64,000 nucleotides of DNA, from NCBI GenBank assembly GCA_950106755.1, contig OX467090.1, positions 2,666,001-2,730,000 of the forward strand, written 5' to 3'. The position numbers and the translations under genes are program-made. This document shows positions 46,314-58,873 of this stretch, piece after piece (position 1 is the first letter of the stretch; each line of letters begins with the position of its first letter). This stretch comes from Climacium dendroides. Lineage: Eukaryota > Streptophyta > Bryopsida > Hypnales > Climaciaceae. The notes under the pieces were generated by a model. It searched no databases. It was not told where the DNA came from and saw nothing but the letters and a program-made list of their open reading frames with translations.

Positions 46314-49300
46314 CAGATGAGTCTTCAAAATATTTAATTTCATCCTAAAATAAAGAGCCGCCTTTCATCAATAATTAAAGTAGTGTGCTATAGAAGTTAA
46401 GATTAAACCGCTGAATGACTGGGTGACTTTGGAAATCATACCTTTTTATGAATGTTTGAAGCATTTGCTTAAAAAATTATAAAAGCACTCAGTGCAAGAC
46501 AACTACTATACAAGACTTTCCCTTCTCTTCCAAAAATCCAAGAATGAATAGTTGCACTTTTGTTGTACATAGAGATCCTTTGTCATCTATAAAAACGTCC
46601 ACGTTGACATTCAAAGGTGAAGAGTTGTTCTACCTTTCTTAAGTCCTAAAGGTCTAGTATGCGTATAGAAATTTTGGGTAGGTACATGTGACTAGAGATT
46701 TGCATATTTTGGGCTGAAATTGTAATAGAAGTTGGAGGTGAAGAATATCTTTCATACGCACCAAATTTCATGACATTTGGAAATATAAGTCAAAAGTTAT
46801 GGCCAAATATGTTACTTTTTTTACTCACTGAGCAATACAAGCAAATATGAAAAAATCACTTTTTTTGAAAATAAAAATTTGAAATTGATTTTTTAACGTT
46901 ATATATTTGGAAGGCTTTTAATCATTCCATTTTGATCAATGAGATGAAAGTTATGAGTGGTTTTTGATTGCGGGCAATTATGGATTCTCTACTCTAAAAT
47001 AAACTTTGAAGTCTTTTAACTTACTCAATTTTCAATATTTTTGGAAAAAAATTAAATCATAGGATGTAGATTGTTTATAATATCATTTCAAACATTGAGA
47101 TTGGCATTTTTCTATTCCGTAATTAAATTCTTAACAATTTGTATTTTAAATCATTCTCTACTACTATCTACTTAGTATTTTTTTTTCCTATATGTTGTAT
47201 AATTTTAAATGATCTAAAATTTTAAAAGTATATGACTAACTTGTATAGGTAAGAGAATCCAAAGAGTAACCACCATTTTGGACGTTTTTTCATAGGAATG
47301 TGAGCTTGTGCAATGCAACTACTCTGTTTTTTGCTTGGCTAAAAAAATGATTTCAATGAATTTCAATGCTTATATCTTGCAATGCACCTGGTGGAAATTT
47401 TTGAAATTTTTACCATGTCTTCTCAAGTTAACATACTATAAGATCCTATAGTTATATGTGTCAAAATAAGATTTTTCCCAAGAATTTGTTACTTGTATTA
47501 AAAATGGCAATTAGAACCATTTTTGGTGAAAAATAGTGAAGGAACTTTAGGGGTTAATTATTTTACATGCACAAATATTTTCACACATAATCTTTCATAA
47601 AAAAAATAGATGTGGAAATTGACATAAGTAATGTTGTTATTTGCAAGCATTTTTGAATACTTATGAATTTTTGAAGATTTAGGACATAGGGACCTCTTTA
47701 TGACCCTAGCTTTTATGAAATGTATGTTTCAATGCTTTTGTAGATTGACTTGTGGTCATCACCTTTTTATGTCAAACTTTGTTTCTTAAAATTAAAATAG
47801 AAAAATTTATAATAGCTTTTGTTTGAAGATGTGATTTGAGCAATCTATACAACAAATTTTTTTTGCTTTTACAATTAAATTTATTTAAATTGGATTCAAA
47901 TTTATAGGTCTATATACAATTAGAAAGTTTGATTAATGTGGCAAGATCACGGCAAGTTCCATTTTTTAGAAAATTGTGGCAATAATTTCAAAATAAGTAA
48001 TTGAATTTTATTTTTCAACTACAACCCTTTAAGGATCATTGTCTTGTGAAGGGGTGAAAAGGATGTTAGACAAGTTCCTCCAAGTTGAATTATTTTTAAG
48101 GAAATTCATCATAAAATAGAAAAATAGATAAGATTTGTTGCAATATAATTTTCTTTTCAAGTGGTGTCTATGAGCAAAAGTTATACCATAGTAACACTGA
48201 AACTCAAATGAAGTTGAAAAACAAATTCACAAGCACATGCAAATGAAAAGATTGTTTTCACATAGATAGTATAATTTTCTATATAGAAATAGTGTTTTCA
48301 TTGAATTTGATTTGTGATTTGGAAGTTTTAGAGCATCTTGTTTTGTATATAGTTAACCCATCTTCTTAGAAAAAAAATGTATGAGACTTGTTTTTGAGCT
48401 AAATTTTCAAAGCTTTTTTGAACAAGAAATTCAAGAGGTTCAACTTTTATTGAACAACTTAATTGTTTGTGAAATCCAGTTTACAATTCAAATATTTTAA
48501 TATTTTTTCAAAATTTGAAATTTGCAATGCAAAACTTTTAAGTGAAGAAGATTTTCAACTTTTAGAACCTAATTTGCTACAATGTTGAAGAACATGGTTC
48601 CTTCACTTTCAATTCATTTTTTATTTATTTTGCAATGAATATAGTCAAAAGTGTTTGGCATTTTTTACTCAGGGATGCACTCCTTTTTTTGATGTTAGCA
48701 AGTGAACAAAACTTTGGACCCCCTATATATTTTTTGAATTTTAAATAAAATTAAATGAAAAAAATATGAATATATTTTTCTACTTTGAAAGTTTATGTTT
48801 TGAATTATTGATATTTTTATTTGATAATAATAATTAGTTACAAATTTTTGAAGTATAAAGATACATTGTAGAATCAAAAAATAACTTTTACATCCCTATA
48901 TTATATAAGAAAAAATTGTTTAAAAAATGAACAAAAAATTCCTAGAAATAACCCTTTATTGAAAGCTTGTTTTGAGTTGAATATTGATGCAATGGTCATC
49001 TAAATGTGTTCTTTAAAAATATTTGAGTTAAAAAAATATGCCATTTTAGTGCATTTTTCACCTCTTCTAGAAATCATTCCATATTTTATTTGAGTTTGAT
49101 ATTTTGGGAGTAGAATCCTATAGTCATTAGTAAACAATGCTCAAAATTTGAAGTTAAATTATAGTTTATTAGAAACCACTTGTTTGCACGTGGTTTGTAG
49201 TAGTAGAACTATAGAACTAAGTGCACCTCTCAAGATTTTTTATCACACATTTCTACACTACTCTATTAAAAGTTCCTGTGGCCATATATACAATGAATAA

Positions 49301-50514
49301 CCATTTTAAAATTTTGTGTTTTATGCGCTAGAAATGGGCAAATGATGATTTTGAGCAATTTTTGAACAAAAAAAATCCTATACCTTGGTCCTTTATAAGT
49401 TAATAGATTTTGATTTTGAGAAATTGAGCATTTTGACCATTAGGATAGTTCAATTCTGTTTTTTGGTTTTAAGAAAAAATTGAAAGAAAAATGTCACCTT
49501 AGAAATGGAAGTAGATTTTCTAGCATTTTGATCTTCCAATTGATAAGAATTTAATCTTCAATTTTATGATAATGTAATTAAACATGTTGACTACCTAAAG
49601 AAAAGAAATGAACAAATGAAGCACTATACTACAACGTGGATATTTGAGACAATCTTTAGGAATTGCAACATCTTCAAAATTGTGGGAGTGAAAATGTTGG
49701 CATGTTTGTATACTATGTTTACATTGGCACATACTAGTATGTAATGACATTAGTTTCAATCATGTACTTTAAAAGTAAAACTTTAAAGAAAGGAATGTTG
49801 TTGTTGAGGAATAAAATTCATATTCAATTGATTACGCTTATATTTTCTTGTTTTTTTATGGAAGTTCACTTTAAAGTGGCTTTTTCCTTATAGAAAGAGA
49901 AAACAAACAACGTTTAGGAATGGAAGTGCATAGCTATGGCCATTTTTGTTATATTGAGACTTTTTACAGATTTTGAGACAAAATGCTACATATTATAAAT
50001 TCAATTACAAAAATAATAATTGAAACCAAAAATAAATAATGCTCAAATTGGTGATTCTAAAATGAAACTTTAAAAGTTGGTGTTGTTATCTATTTATAAA
50101 AAAATATTAATAAAGAGATCAAGCAATTTATCTTTGAGTCAAAAATAAAAATGAGATTGCAAAAAGTCTCAATATAATGAATATGGCCTTAGCTAATCTT
50201 GTGATTTGGCACAAAACTAGTACAAGAATGTGTGGAAGAAATTTTAAAAATTACATTGACATTGCACAAAATGAGAAAGTAATATTTGAAGAAAAAAGTA
50301 CATTGATATATGTAACATCTAGCCATACTAGGTCATTACACTTTGAATGATGTCAACCTTAATTATGAGAGATATGCTTTTGAACACTATAGATGACATT
50401 TAATTCCTAGAATTCAATGATTACATTTTCAATAGAAATACTCTAAAATTGACATTTCTAGTATGAGTATCTTATTTTAGAAGCAATGCAATATGGACTC
50501 CTGTTACTACAATA
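46314..50514. other. AT-rich intergenic DNA, no gene seen
   Basis: More than 4 kb of AT-rich sequence without protein-like frames or tandem repeats. Dispersed repeat copy B lies at 46515-46620. Confidence 0.55.
46515..46620 (+). repeat. dispersed repeat copy B
   Basis: Collinear partner of 177-285 (AAATCCAAGAATGAATAG, ACTTTTGT, CTTTGTCATC, AAAACGTCC). Confidence 0.5.
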
Positions 50515-51090
50515 TTAGGGTTGCACGGATGCTGGGACACCTGGACGTCCGGATGGACGTGCAACGTCTGTGTTCGCGCGTATTCGAGTGTCCGGGGACA
50601 TAGAAATGTCGGACTCCCGTACGTCTAGTGAACGGGCGATTGGACAGACAGATGAACCGACGGAGCGGACAGCTGGGCGGACGGGGCCGACTGCGGTGAC
50701 GATGGGGCCGACTGCGCAGACGGGGCGGACGAGGCCGACCGTGCAGACAGGGCAGACGGCGCCGACCAATTGGACAGGGCGGACGGGGCAGACCTCGTGG
50801 ATGGAGGTGGAGTCCGCCGTGCGCTTGATCGGACGGCCGGGAGAATTGGACCGCGAAGGCCGTCCAATGCAGCCCTAAATCTGACGGTCCACCCAAAATC
50901 ACCGTCTGCTCGGTCGGCTGACAATGTGGCCCGTCCGAACGGTCGGCAGTCCGATCGGACGTCCAATCAGATGGACCCGACGAGGCAAACGATTGGCCGT
51001 CCGCCAGGGCGGACGGTTGAGATTGGGTAGACAGGATCGTCGTCCGCCTCATACAAGAGACGTGGTCGGGCCGTCCGCCTCTCACTTTTA
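50515..51090 (+). repeat. GTCCG-family GC island, copy B
   Basis: It starts TTAGGGTTGCACGGATGC with GGACGTCCGGATGGACGTGC, then becomes a field of GGACGG/CGTCCG words with no fixed period, ending CCGTCCGCCTCTCACTTTT. It is extremely GC- and CpG-rich against AT-rich flanks. ORFs in several frames of both strands (up to 266 codons) are Pro/Arg/Ser artefacts of the repeat. Confidence 0.8.
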
Positions 51091-51230
51091 CCTTTTCTCT
51101 TGCTTGCAAGAGAGAGAGGAGAAGCTTAGTGCCTTTGGGCCCTATTGCCTCCTCTCCTCGGGAGGATAAAGGTAAAATCTTGGGAGGACCCTTGTCATTT
51201 TGTTTCTCAAATCGTGCGACATTCATCAAG

Positions 51231-51602
51231 ATGCCAAGGGCAAAGAAGAAAGCGAAGCTTTTGGAGGAACCTAATGAGGCCGACGTCATAGACAACCCCT
51301 CGCACACTTACACCGCATTTTTGAAGAAATTCATTGTTGAATTTTATGAGAGAGAAACTACCATGTCTCTTGACTCTAAGTATGTTTGTTATCAAAAGGA
51401 GGGCATTGAGAAGTTCAAAGGCGATATGAAGGACATGATGAATGAAGTGTTGCAGGTGCGGGAGTGGTATCAAGAAATAAAAAAGAAGAATTTTACTAGC
51501 TGGTTGCACAAATGGGCGCATGATGCACTATGGAATGCAAAAGGAATTGTCGAAAAATTTGGTAAGGTTCATCGCATTGATGATAAGCCATCACGCACAT
51601 AA
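51231..51602 (+). CDS. small basic protein of unknown function
   Basis: The frame starts ATG 51231 (MPRAKKKAKLLEEPNEADV) and gives 123 codons. The first residues form a nuclear-signal-like PRAKKKAK. The remainder is helical and charged: YTAFLKKFIVEFYERE, KFKGDMKDMMNEVLQVREWY and SWLHKWAHDALWNAKGIVE. Composition is normal for a protein, unlike the GTCCG island 140 bp upstream. The TCTCACTTTT leader at the island edge is shared with island F, which is also followed by an ORF, so this may be the first exon of the repeat family's own gene. No family was recognised; it may be a truncated piece. Confidence 0.5.
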   Translation: MPRAKKKAKLLEEPNEADVIDNPSHTYTAFLKKFIVEFYERETTMSLDSKYVCYQKEGIEKFKGDMKDMMNEVLQVREWYQEIKKKNFTSWLHKWAHDALWNAKGIVEKFGKVHRIDDKPSRT

Positions 51603-51965
51603 TTACAAAAGTGGACATGTTCGTGAGTCGGATGAAATTATTTGCTTCCAGACAAAATAGAGGTGGATTTTTGGATTGGTGGGCAACTCACTAAGGGAGA
51701 GTAAATATGCGAGTTGCATTGCGCCATTTAATAGCGCTCCCGGGAACCGCAAGGGTGATTCCATAAGATAACGTAATTCTGCGCGGGGGCTATGCCACAA
51801 TTTGTAGGGTGTGAATTGAAGGATGCCCTGAACTTCAACCACATTGGGAATTTGCAGTAAAGGTGTCTCTCCAAGAAGGTCGATGACCTGAGCTTGCAAA
51901 GATGAAATACCAAATTGAATCGATGGCAGTGCGGATTCCACACAATGGAGTCATACGCTTTGTTG
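51603..51965 (+). pseudogene. possible degraded continuation of the small ORF
   Basis: Plus-strand fragments such as DFWIGGQLTKGEYMRVALRH, VILRGGYATIC and MAVRIPHNGVIRF are protein-like and share one strand with the ORF just upstream, but frames change and stops intervene. A 112-codon minus frame over the same DNA is the alternative. I favour the plus-strand reading only weakly. Confidence 0.25.
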
Positions 51966-52710
51966 AGTGTCTCATATGAACCCCAAATGCTACACTTGGG
52001 GGTCCCACGTGTCTGAATTGGGGCCCCAAATGCTATACTTGAGGTCCCTAGTGTCTCAATTGGGGCCCCAAATGCTACACATGGGGTCCCCAGTGTATCA
52101 ACTTGCGCCCCAAGTGCTACATCTGGGGGTCCCAAGTATCTCAACTGGGGCCCCAAGTGCTACACTTGGGGCCTCCAACTATTTCAACTACAGCCCCAAG
52201 TGCTACACTTGGGTCCCCAGTGTTTCAAATTAGGCCCCAAGTGCTATACCTAGAGGTCTCAAGTGTCTCAACTAGGGTCCCAATTGAGACACTTGGGGCC
52301 CCTAAGTGTTTCAATGAGTGCCCCAAGTGCTACACTTGGAGTCCCCAGTGTCTCAACTGGGGCTCCAAGTGCTACATCTGGGGGTCCTAAGTGTCTCAAC
52401 TGGAGCCCCAAGTGCTACACTTGGGGTCCCTAGTGTCTGAACTAGGGCCCCAAGTGCTACACCTTGAGGCCCTAGTATCTTATATGGGCCCCAAATGCTA
52501 CACTTGGAGTCCCCAGTGTTTTAAATTGGAACCCAAGTGCTACACCTAGGGGTTCCAAGTATCTCAACTGGGGCCCCAATTGAGAAACTTGGGGCCCCCA
52601 AGTGTTTCAATTGGGCCTCAAGTGCTACACTTGGGGTCCCCAGTGTTTCAACTAGGGCCCCAAATGCTACACTTAGGGTCTCCATTGTTTCAACTTGGGC
52701 CCCAATGCAG
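51966..52710. repeat. 42-bp minisatellite
   Basis: About 17 units of GGGGCCCCAAGTGCTACACT-TGGGGTCCCCAGTGTCTCAA type, period 42 bp at the left end (51981 to 52023). Each unit contains the palindromic words CCCCAAGTG and CACTTGGGG. ORFs on both strands (Cys/Gly/Leu/Pro repeats) are artefacts. Confidence 0.92.
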
Positions 52711-52771
52711 TCCACACAGTTTGGAACGAAGGCTATTCATTGTGGTGGAATGGTGGTACTTTGCACCAAAC

Positions 52772-52786
52772 TATAAATATATATAG
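52772..52786 (+). promoter_or_regulatory. strong TATA-like sequence after the minisatellite
   Basis: TATAAATATATATAG is a near-ideal plant TATA box followed by GACGGAGAGAGAGAG. No ORF follows for over 2 kb, so it may drive a non-coding transcript or be fortuitous. Confidence 0.3.
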
Positions 52787-54829
52787 ACGGAGAGAGAGAG
52801 AATTTTCATGGTGAATTTAAAAAATATATAATTGAAGAAAAGTGAAGTCTTCAATCATTTTCTATAATAGTGACAATATTGAACAAATAAGTCATAATTC
52901 ATAAGTCAATTACAAATGTAAGGCATTAGAAATTTAATGTTGTTTTCATTAATCTATAATGATGGTTATATTCTCTAGGAAACACAAGCAATTTGTTTAA
53001 CTTCATGAATTCTTCAATTTATGAACTTGAAAGTAAGAAAGTTAAAATGAGTGAAGGTTGTTTCAAGCTCACTTATACAATGTAAACCCTCCCCAGAAAT
53101 TTGTTTATTATGATGTTGAATTATGAATTCAACAGGTTCAATGCAGAAGTCTCTATTTTCATTTAAATTGATTGAAATCAATGTAGATTAAAGTCAATAT
53201 TCCAATGTGAATTTTAAAGTGAGTGTCATACTGTCATTGCAATTGAATTTGACTACCATTTTTCCAAATTGAAATTGCCTTTCAAACTGAAATTGAACAT
53301 GACATGCTAATGCAATTTGAAATGGAATGTGCATTCAAATTGAAATGGAATGTAGGAGAGAAATAGTAACAAATTTGAATTTGAATTTGAATTTGAATGC
53401 AACTCAAGTAATTCAAATTACATTTGAAGTTTTGATTTTAATAACCTTCTAATGTAGAACTTCAATTGATTTCCCAAACACATTCATTTGGAATTGTAAT
53501 AGAAACAATGCACTAGCGCACTGCAGTTAGAATTTCAATTCCAATTTTGTTGGAATTCTAAATTTGATCATTTGAGCTTTCCAACCTTTCTTAGAAATGT
53601 ATTGTAGTAAACATGAAAGCCATATCAAATTCTAATTTTCTCCAATTTTATTAATGTAAAGAACAAATCAGTAATTAAATTTTCAATATAGATTTTTAGA
53701 TTCAGGTATGATCTCCAATGAAACTATATTTTACTTCAATTTGCAATCGAATAGAATATGTAGTTGCCAATTATGTCAAATTCAAGTACAATGTTTAATC
53801 CAAATTGAAAATGAATCTAAATCCTAATTGATTTCAATTTCACATTCACTTGGAATTCAATTCTTTTGAAATTTCAATCAATTTAGTTCACCTTCAAATT
53901 GATGCTTATAAAAATCAATGAAATTTGGATTAAATATTTTGCTTTACAATTTGGTTGGAGGTTTCAAATTACAAAGAATACAAATGTAGGGATGCCACAT
54001 AGAGCTTTCCCCTTCGCTACATGAAACCTTGTTTTCATTTAAAACCGTTTCCATTTATAGTTTGACCATATAAACATATGCGCTGTAATTCTCTAAAGAT
54101 TGCAACATGGTGACATGGCCGTGCAACACTGTAGCCCTCAAATCAAAAAACATTTAAGTAATTCACTCTTGCAAATCATTTTACCATTTCATGTCAACAC
54201 TTCTCTTGGAGTTACTTCAACTATAAGTTGCTAAATCAAAATATTTTAGATTTTTACTGTAGACTAAGTACAAACAAGTACTTATAATCTTGTGAGGCTT
54301 TGGATTTTCTAGTGGTAGGTTTCATTCAAGATTTGTTGGCAAGGGCTTCAACTTTGTTATTGTTCATTCCCAAATTTTGTATATTGACGTTCCTTGAAGG
54401 CTGGAAGGGATGATTTTTGACTTCCGGTTGGAAACTTCTGAATCACAACAGTGTTACGAAAATCTTTGAACGGAATTCAACTTCCACCTCTTCCAACCTT
54501 ATAGGAACATCTACTTAAGCAAGAAGACCAACTCCTTCATCCAATCATCCCCCCCCCTTTTCCACAAAGAATGAATTGATCACTTTTTTTTTTTTGATTT
54601 GGTTGTTGAAAGTTGAAACCAAGCCCATACTACCGCATGACCGCAAGTGATCAAACCTCAAGACAAGAACCACAGTCTTCTAAGTATCTCTATGAGAAAT
54701 TATCATAGTAAAGAGATTCAGAAGTCCCACTTTCCCGAATGGCAGATAAGCTCTTAGTCATTCGTGTCACCATTATGCAGTCAGCCCCATCCGCTGCGGT
54801 CGACCCCCGGTGCGGACCTGCGGTCGGCC
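52787..54829. other. AT-rich intergenic DNA, no gene seen
   Basis: Contains a (TTTGAA)n microsatellite at about 53372-53399. Many TTCAATT/AATTGAA words occur without a clear period. A short GTCCG-type scrap lies at 54786-54840. Confidence 0.5.
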
Positions 54830-55311
54830 CATCTACGGCCATTTTTCTTCTGTAATATGCTCTAAAGTAGCATTGCCTTCAATTGTTTCAAGAAGTTGCC
54901 CCTTTGAAACAAATGTATCAGGAATATCTTTCTGGCCATCGGGAAGCACAAGCGGTGTTTCTACTGTCTTAGAGTATGTACTCTAATCCACCTTTTAAGC
55001 CAACTTTAGTTCTGTATACACATAGCAAGTATGGTGTAGCTAATTCTACCCTTGCTCATCAATTTGTCCCCGAAGAGGGTCCACCACACTTCTACGGAAC
55101 GATGGATAAAATGAGGGCTAAAGCAACTTGCAGGTTTAAAAGAAAACTCCAGAGTATGACCAGCATATAATTCTTCAAGCTACAACTTCCCAATGTGATA
55201 CATCTTTATATATTTCTTGCACAACTTGGAAGTCCAGTACTCATCGACCACCTTCTCCCACTCATGCTCCGCTAAAATGTTCTCATCCTTTAAAATGTCA
55301 AAACGGAGCGT
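54830..55311 (-). pseudogene. degraded gene of unknown function
   Basis: On the minus strand the frame reads LRFDILKDENILAEHEWEKV, VDEYWTSKLCKKYIKMYHIG and, after TAG, LEELYAGHTLEFSFKPASCF and FGDKLMSKGRISYTILAM. A shifted frame continues ETPLVLPDGQKDIPDTFVSK and LLETIEGNATLEHITEEKWP. All blocks have normal protein composition and one orientation, so this is a decayed gene with at least one stop and one frameshift. It abuts the head of GTCCG island D. No family was recognised. Confidence 0.45.
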
Positions 55312-55905
55312 TACATGGACGTCCAGACGTTCGGATAGACGTCCAGCGTCCGCATCCGCCGGTTCCTGAACGTCCGGCGACATAGGACGTTCGGACTGTC
55401 CCCGTCTAGCGGACGGGCGGACGAGAAGGCGGATGGGGCAGACGGGGCGAAAGGAGCGGACAGGAAGGCGGGTCGGTGTGGGGTCGTCTGATCGAACGGA
55501 AAATGGGATAAACGGCGGTGTAGGGACCAAACCAGGTTTTTTTTTTCAGTTTTTGGAGAACTGTTGAAGTGGCAATATACGAGAAAATAATGTTACTAAA
55601 TTTTTTAGTATTCATCTAAATTTTGGATAGAACTGTCCGGTCCGCCCGGTCGAACAGAGGCCGTCCGATCGGATGGACGAGGTGGTTGTCCGCTCCCTCT
55701 GGCCCGTCCGATCAGGCGGACAGACAGCCGTCCGCGTGATCGGGCGGACGGGGTGGTTGTTCGCCCCCTCTATCCCATCCGATCGGGCGGACAGATAGCC
55801 GTCTGCGTGATCGAACGATCTAGAGGGGGCGGTTTTTAGATCGCCCGCTTCATCTCAACCGTCCGATGAAGCGTACGGGCCAGGCCGTTCGCCACATCCA
55901 GCACA
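55312..55905 (+). repeat. GTCCG-family GC island, copy D
   Basis: The head TGGACGTCCAGACGTTCGG and GTCCGGCGACATAGGACG matches the start of island B in order and spacing. It is followed by GGACGGGCGGACGAG fields, interrupted at 55530-55630 by an AT-rich segment, then by GATCGGGCGGACAGA-type repeats of about 80 bp (55680-55820). Confidence 0.78.
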
Positions 55906-56675
55906 ATTGGGACGATTGAAGATTTTCAAGCAGGGTTTTTTTTTGGGTTCTCCGACAAATGGTTATGTGGCATTTTTAAACCCCTAAGTGGTTTCGAGTG
56001 CAATTCCTACGTGCCATGTATTCTCCAAATTACATAAAGTATTGACCAAATATGTAAACTACAAAATTGAAGGTGGAACACCCATTGATTTCCTCATGAT
56101 TTTAAAGAAATGGTGTAATGCTCGTTGTAGAAATGAGAGGCCACCAAACATACTCAACTCTATAGTTCTATAAAAATACATATATTACTACAAAATTACA
56201 TACATGTCAAATGCAACCAAGAAGTATGTATCTCAATAGAAGACTTCATTAAACATTCCAACAAAATATTAAAAAAAAATTGAAATGTAAGTCATTCACA
56301 TGCAAAGCTTTGTAGACTGCAATTGCCATTGTACATATGTATTACAAGACACCCAAAATCACTTAGGAGGTAATTGAAGGTCTAGAGTCTACTCTCAGGC
56401 TTCATTCTAGGGATTTGAATAAAAGGAGGCAAACTTAATGTATGCAATTTGGAATAGATAATTTATGTATGCAAATTTGGTATATTTTGGCTCTATATGG
56501 CTATATGAAAAATGAAATGAGGTTTTGGAAGCATTTTGGCAAAAACATGTAGAACCTTATTTTTGTCCAGCATTTTTAGAGTGATTTTTCCCCCTTTTCA
56601 TTCAATAGGCTTCATGTAGGTCTTCTTGTTTTGGAGGAATTGGGCATTTCAATGCCTAATAATAAAAAAATAGAC
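55906..56675. other. AT-rich intergenic DNA, no gene seen
   Basis: Only short motif-free frames. Confidence 0.5.
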
Positions 56676-56800
56676 CTAAGGCTTCTTCTCAACTTCCTTA
56701 AATTTCACACTCCAAGTTGGAAGGGGCTCACAGATACCAATTGGCGCTAGATCAGCCCACTTCGCAAGGGAAACAACTGTACGGAATGGGCCGTTTGCGC
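56676..56800 (-). pseudogene. possible exon scrap beside GTCCG island E
   Basis: The minus frame gives GPFRTVVSLAKWADLAPIGI then CEPLPTWSVKFKEVEKKP and a stop. Composition is protein-like, unlike the adjacent island, but it is short and has no recognised family. Confidence 0.3.
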
Positions 56801-57090
56801 CCCTGTTTATACCGTCCGCCGATTTGAACGTCACTGTCCGAATCCGACGGGCGGACGAGCCGACCGCCAGATCGGACGGCCAATATGCCCCGGTGCGTCC
56901 AATCGCACGGCCCCGACAAACTGCGGACGACTGTAGCGGACGGAGCCCGCGGACGGATGCTTCGACCACGCGACGGATGGACAGCGGACGGCGGGCGGGC
57001 GGGTGGACGGCGGACGAGCGGGCGGACGGCAAACGAGCGGGCAGACGGCGGACGGGCAGGCAAACAGCGAACGGGTGGGTGGACGGCATT
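56801..57090. repeat. GTCCG-family GC island, copy E
   Basis: Dense GGACGG, GCGGACGGC and ACGGGCGG words in an AT-rich setting. Frames on both strands up to 155 codons are Arg/Pro/Ala repeats and not genes. Confidence 0.75.
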
Positions 57091-58619
57091 AGGAATCCTA
57101 CTCTTAGGATTCCTAATTGCTAATAATTGTTTCATTACTATATGAACTGAATTCATCAAGTCTTGGAAGTGGTCCAATTGTGTTGAAGTACTGTCTACAC
57201 TGAAGTCTCCAGACGTCAATGTTTGCCAAAGTTCACAAGAGAATTCTTAATCTTACAAGCTCCAACCCTAAATTCAAACCTTTTATGAATTCCACCAAAA
57301 CCCTAGAACATGGCCCGTGGGGCCTTTGAATCGAACCTCCTAAACCCTTGTAAGGTTCACCATTTCTTCCAAAAAAAAAAAAATTGTAAAGGGTTCTCTT
57401 TGTTGAATACATTTTTACTTTTACAACTTATAAGTATGTTGCTTCCATAAGTTTCAAGTGTAACCTTGTTTTTCTTTAAATTAGAAAGTCCCTAAATCAT
57501 TCATTGTAGCCTTTATTTGTTTTTTAATAATTGTTAAATTTGAACAATCTTTGACATCTTCAATAATATGAGGATGACAATGTGTGCAAAAATCTCGGTA
57601 TGCTTTTCACTTTGATAGACTGCAATATATTTGCATATAAAGTGAATTGCATTCTTGTGTTCATTTTCGCATGTTTCTCTACTATATTTAATAATCTTTC
57701 TAACTTTGAACCTTCTTTACTTTGATTTCATTTTTATTGACTAAGGGCTTTGAAGTTCTCAATCTTTGAATGAAAGGCTTTGAATTAATGAATTTTCTAT
57801 GATGAAACATTGAGTTCAAAGTGTAAGCAAAGACTCTCATTGCTTTACTTTTTTAATTTGTTTTCATACTATTAGGCTACAAATTGTAGGACAATGTAAA
57901 CGGTTCATAGTTGTAACCTAGAATTTATGCACACTAATGAGCCTAATGAGGATGGTGACTCCATGAGACCCTTAAACCACCGAACTTTGCCTTGCAATGG
58001 GGTGGGTTGGAGGATGGGAAATATTCAATCATAAAATGAGAGAAAAATAAATTGTATGAGCCAAATTATGAAATTATGAAGAACATGAGTGACGGCTTAG
58101 AATATATAAAGTTTGATTTAATTCTTTGCAGGAAACATCCAACATGGTTTGTAATGCAATAGATTCCCAATTTAATGGAATGGTTTGTTAAAAAACAAAA
58201 CAAAACAATGGGGTCCCATTTGTTTCAACTTTCAAGTGTTAATATAGTGTTAATATGATTTACATTTTGTGGGCATTAGATCAAAAGTTTACCAAATACA
58301 TTGAAAAAATCATATTGCTATACTTTATGAGGGAGTGAAATTGACATAATGGCATGAATGTTGGATTGTACTTGAGGTGTGTCTTAGGTCTCCTCAAGCA
58401 CACCTCACTATAAACTTCAAAGATCTCTAAATGCTTATTTAAAATCTGATTATAACTTGTCTATTTTTTATTTTTTGGGTTAATGGCAAAAGCATAGGAT
58501 GCTGAAACTTTAATTGACCAAAAAAATCTGACAGTAAGTAAAGGCAACTTGAGAAGAATCCTATGTCTTATGGCTTACGAAATATGCCAATATGAAAAAA
58601 ATATGGACACCTGGAAATA
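57091..58619. other. AT-rich intergenic DNA, no gene seen
   Basis: No ORF with protein-like composition and no strong repeat. Confidence 0.5.
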
Positions 58620-58850
58620 GTAGGGGGCGGACGGGGTGGACGGGGCGGACGGGCAAGGCGGGCGGATGCAGTCGGGTCGTCCACCGTCCGCCTGTTTGCT
58701 TCGGCGGCGGACGGGGTAGCTCCGTCCGCCCGTCTGCTAGCTCGGGCCACGTCCGCGTGGTCCGAGACAGGTCCGGTCCTAGGCCTCTTGTAGGTCTGGG
58801 AGCGGACGGGTATATTGGCGGACAGCCAACTTAGATTTTCTCACTTTCAC
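58620..58850 (+). repeat. GTCCG-family GC island, copy F, with G-quadruplex motif
   Basis: It opens GGGGGCGGACGGGG with four G-runs spaced by 5-nt loops (58623-58653). The right side has TAGGTCTGGGAGCGGACGGG then TCTCACTTTCACTCTTCCAT, a tail also found (inverted) in island H. Confidence 0.75.
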
Positions 58851-58873
58851 TCTTCCATTTGGGAATCATTGCT

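Noticed and set aside
50507..51169. Several overlapping ORFs of 80-266 codons in island B
   Set aside because: They are open in both strands and several frames because the GC repeat lacks stop codons; the translations are Pro/Arg/Ser/Thr low complexity.
51966..52710. Possible CRISPR array
   Set aside because: Units are contiguous 42-bp repeats with no unique spacers, in a plant nuclear context.
56676..57219. ORFs of up to 155 codons in island E
   Set aside because: Same artefact; only the short non-repetitive end (56676-56800) looks protein-like.
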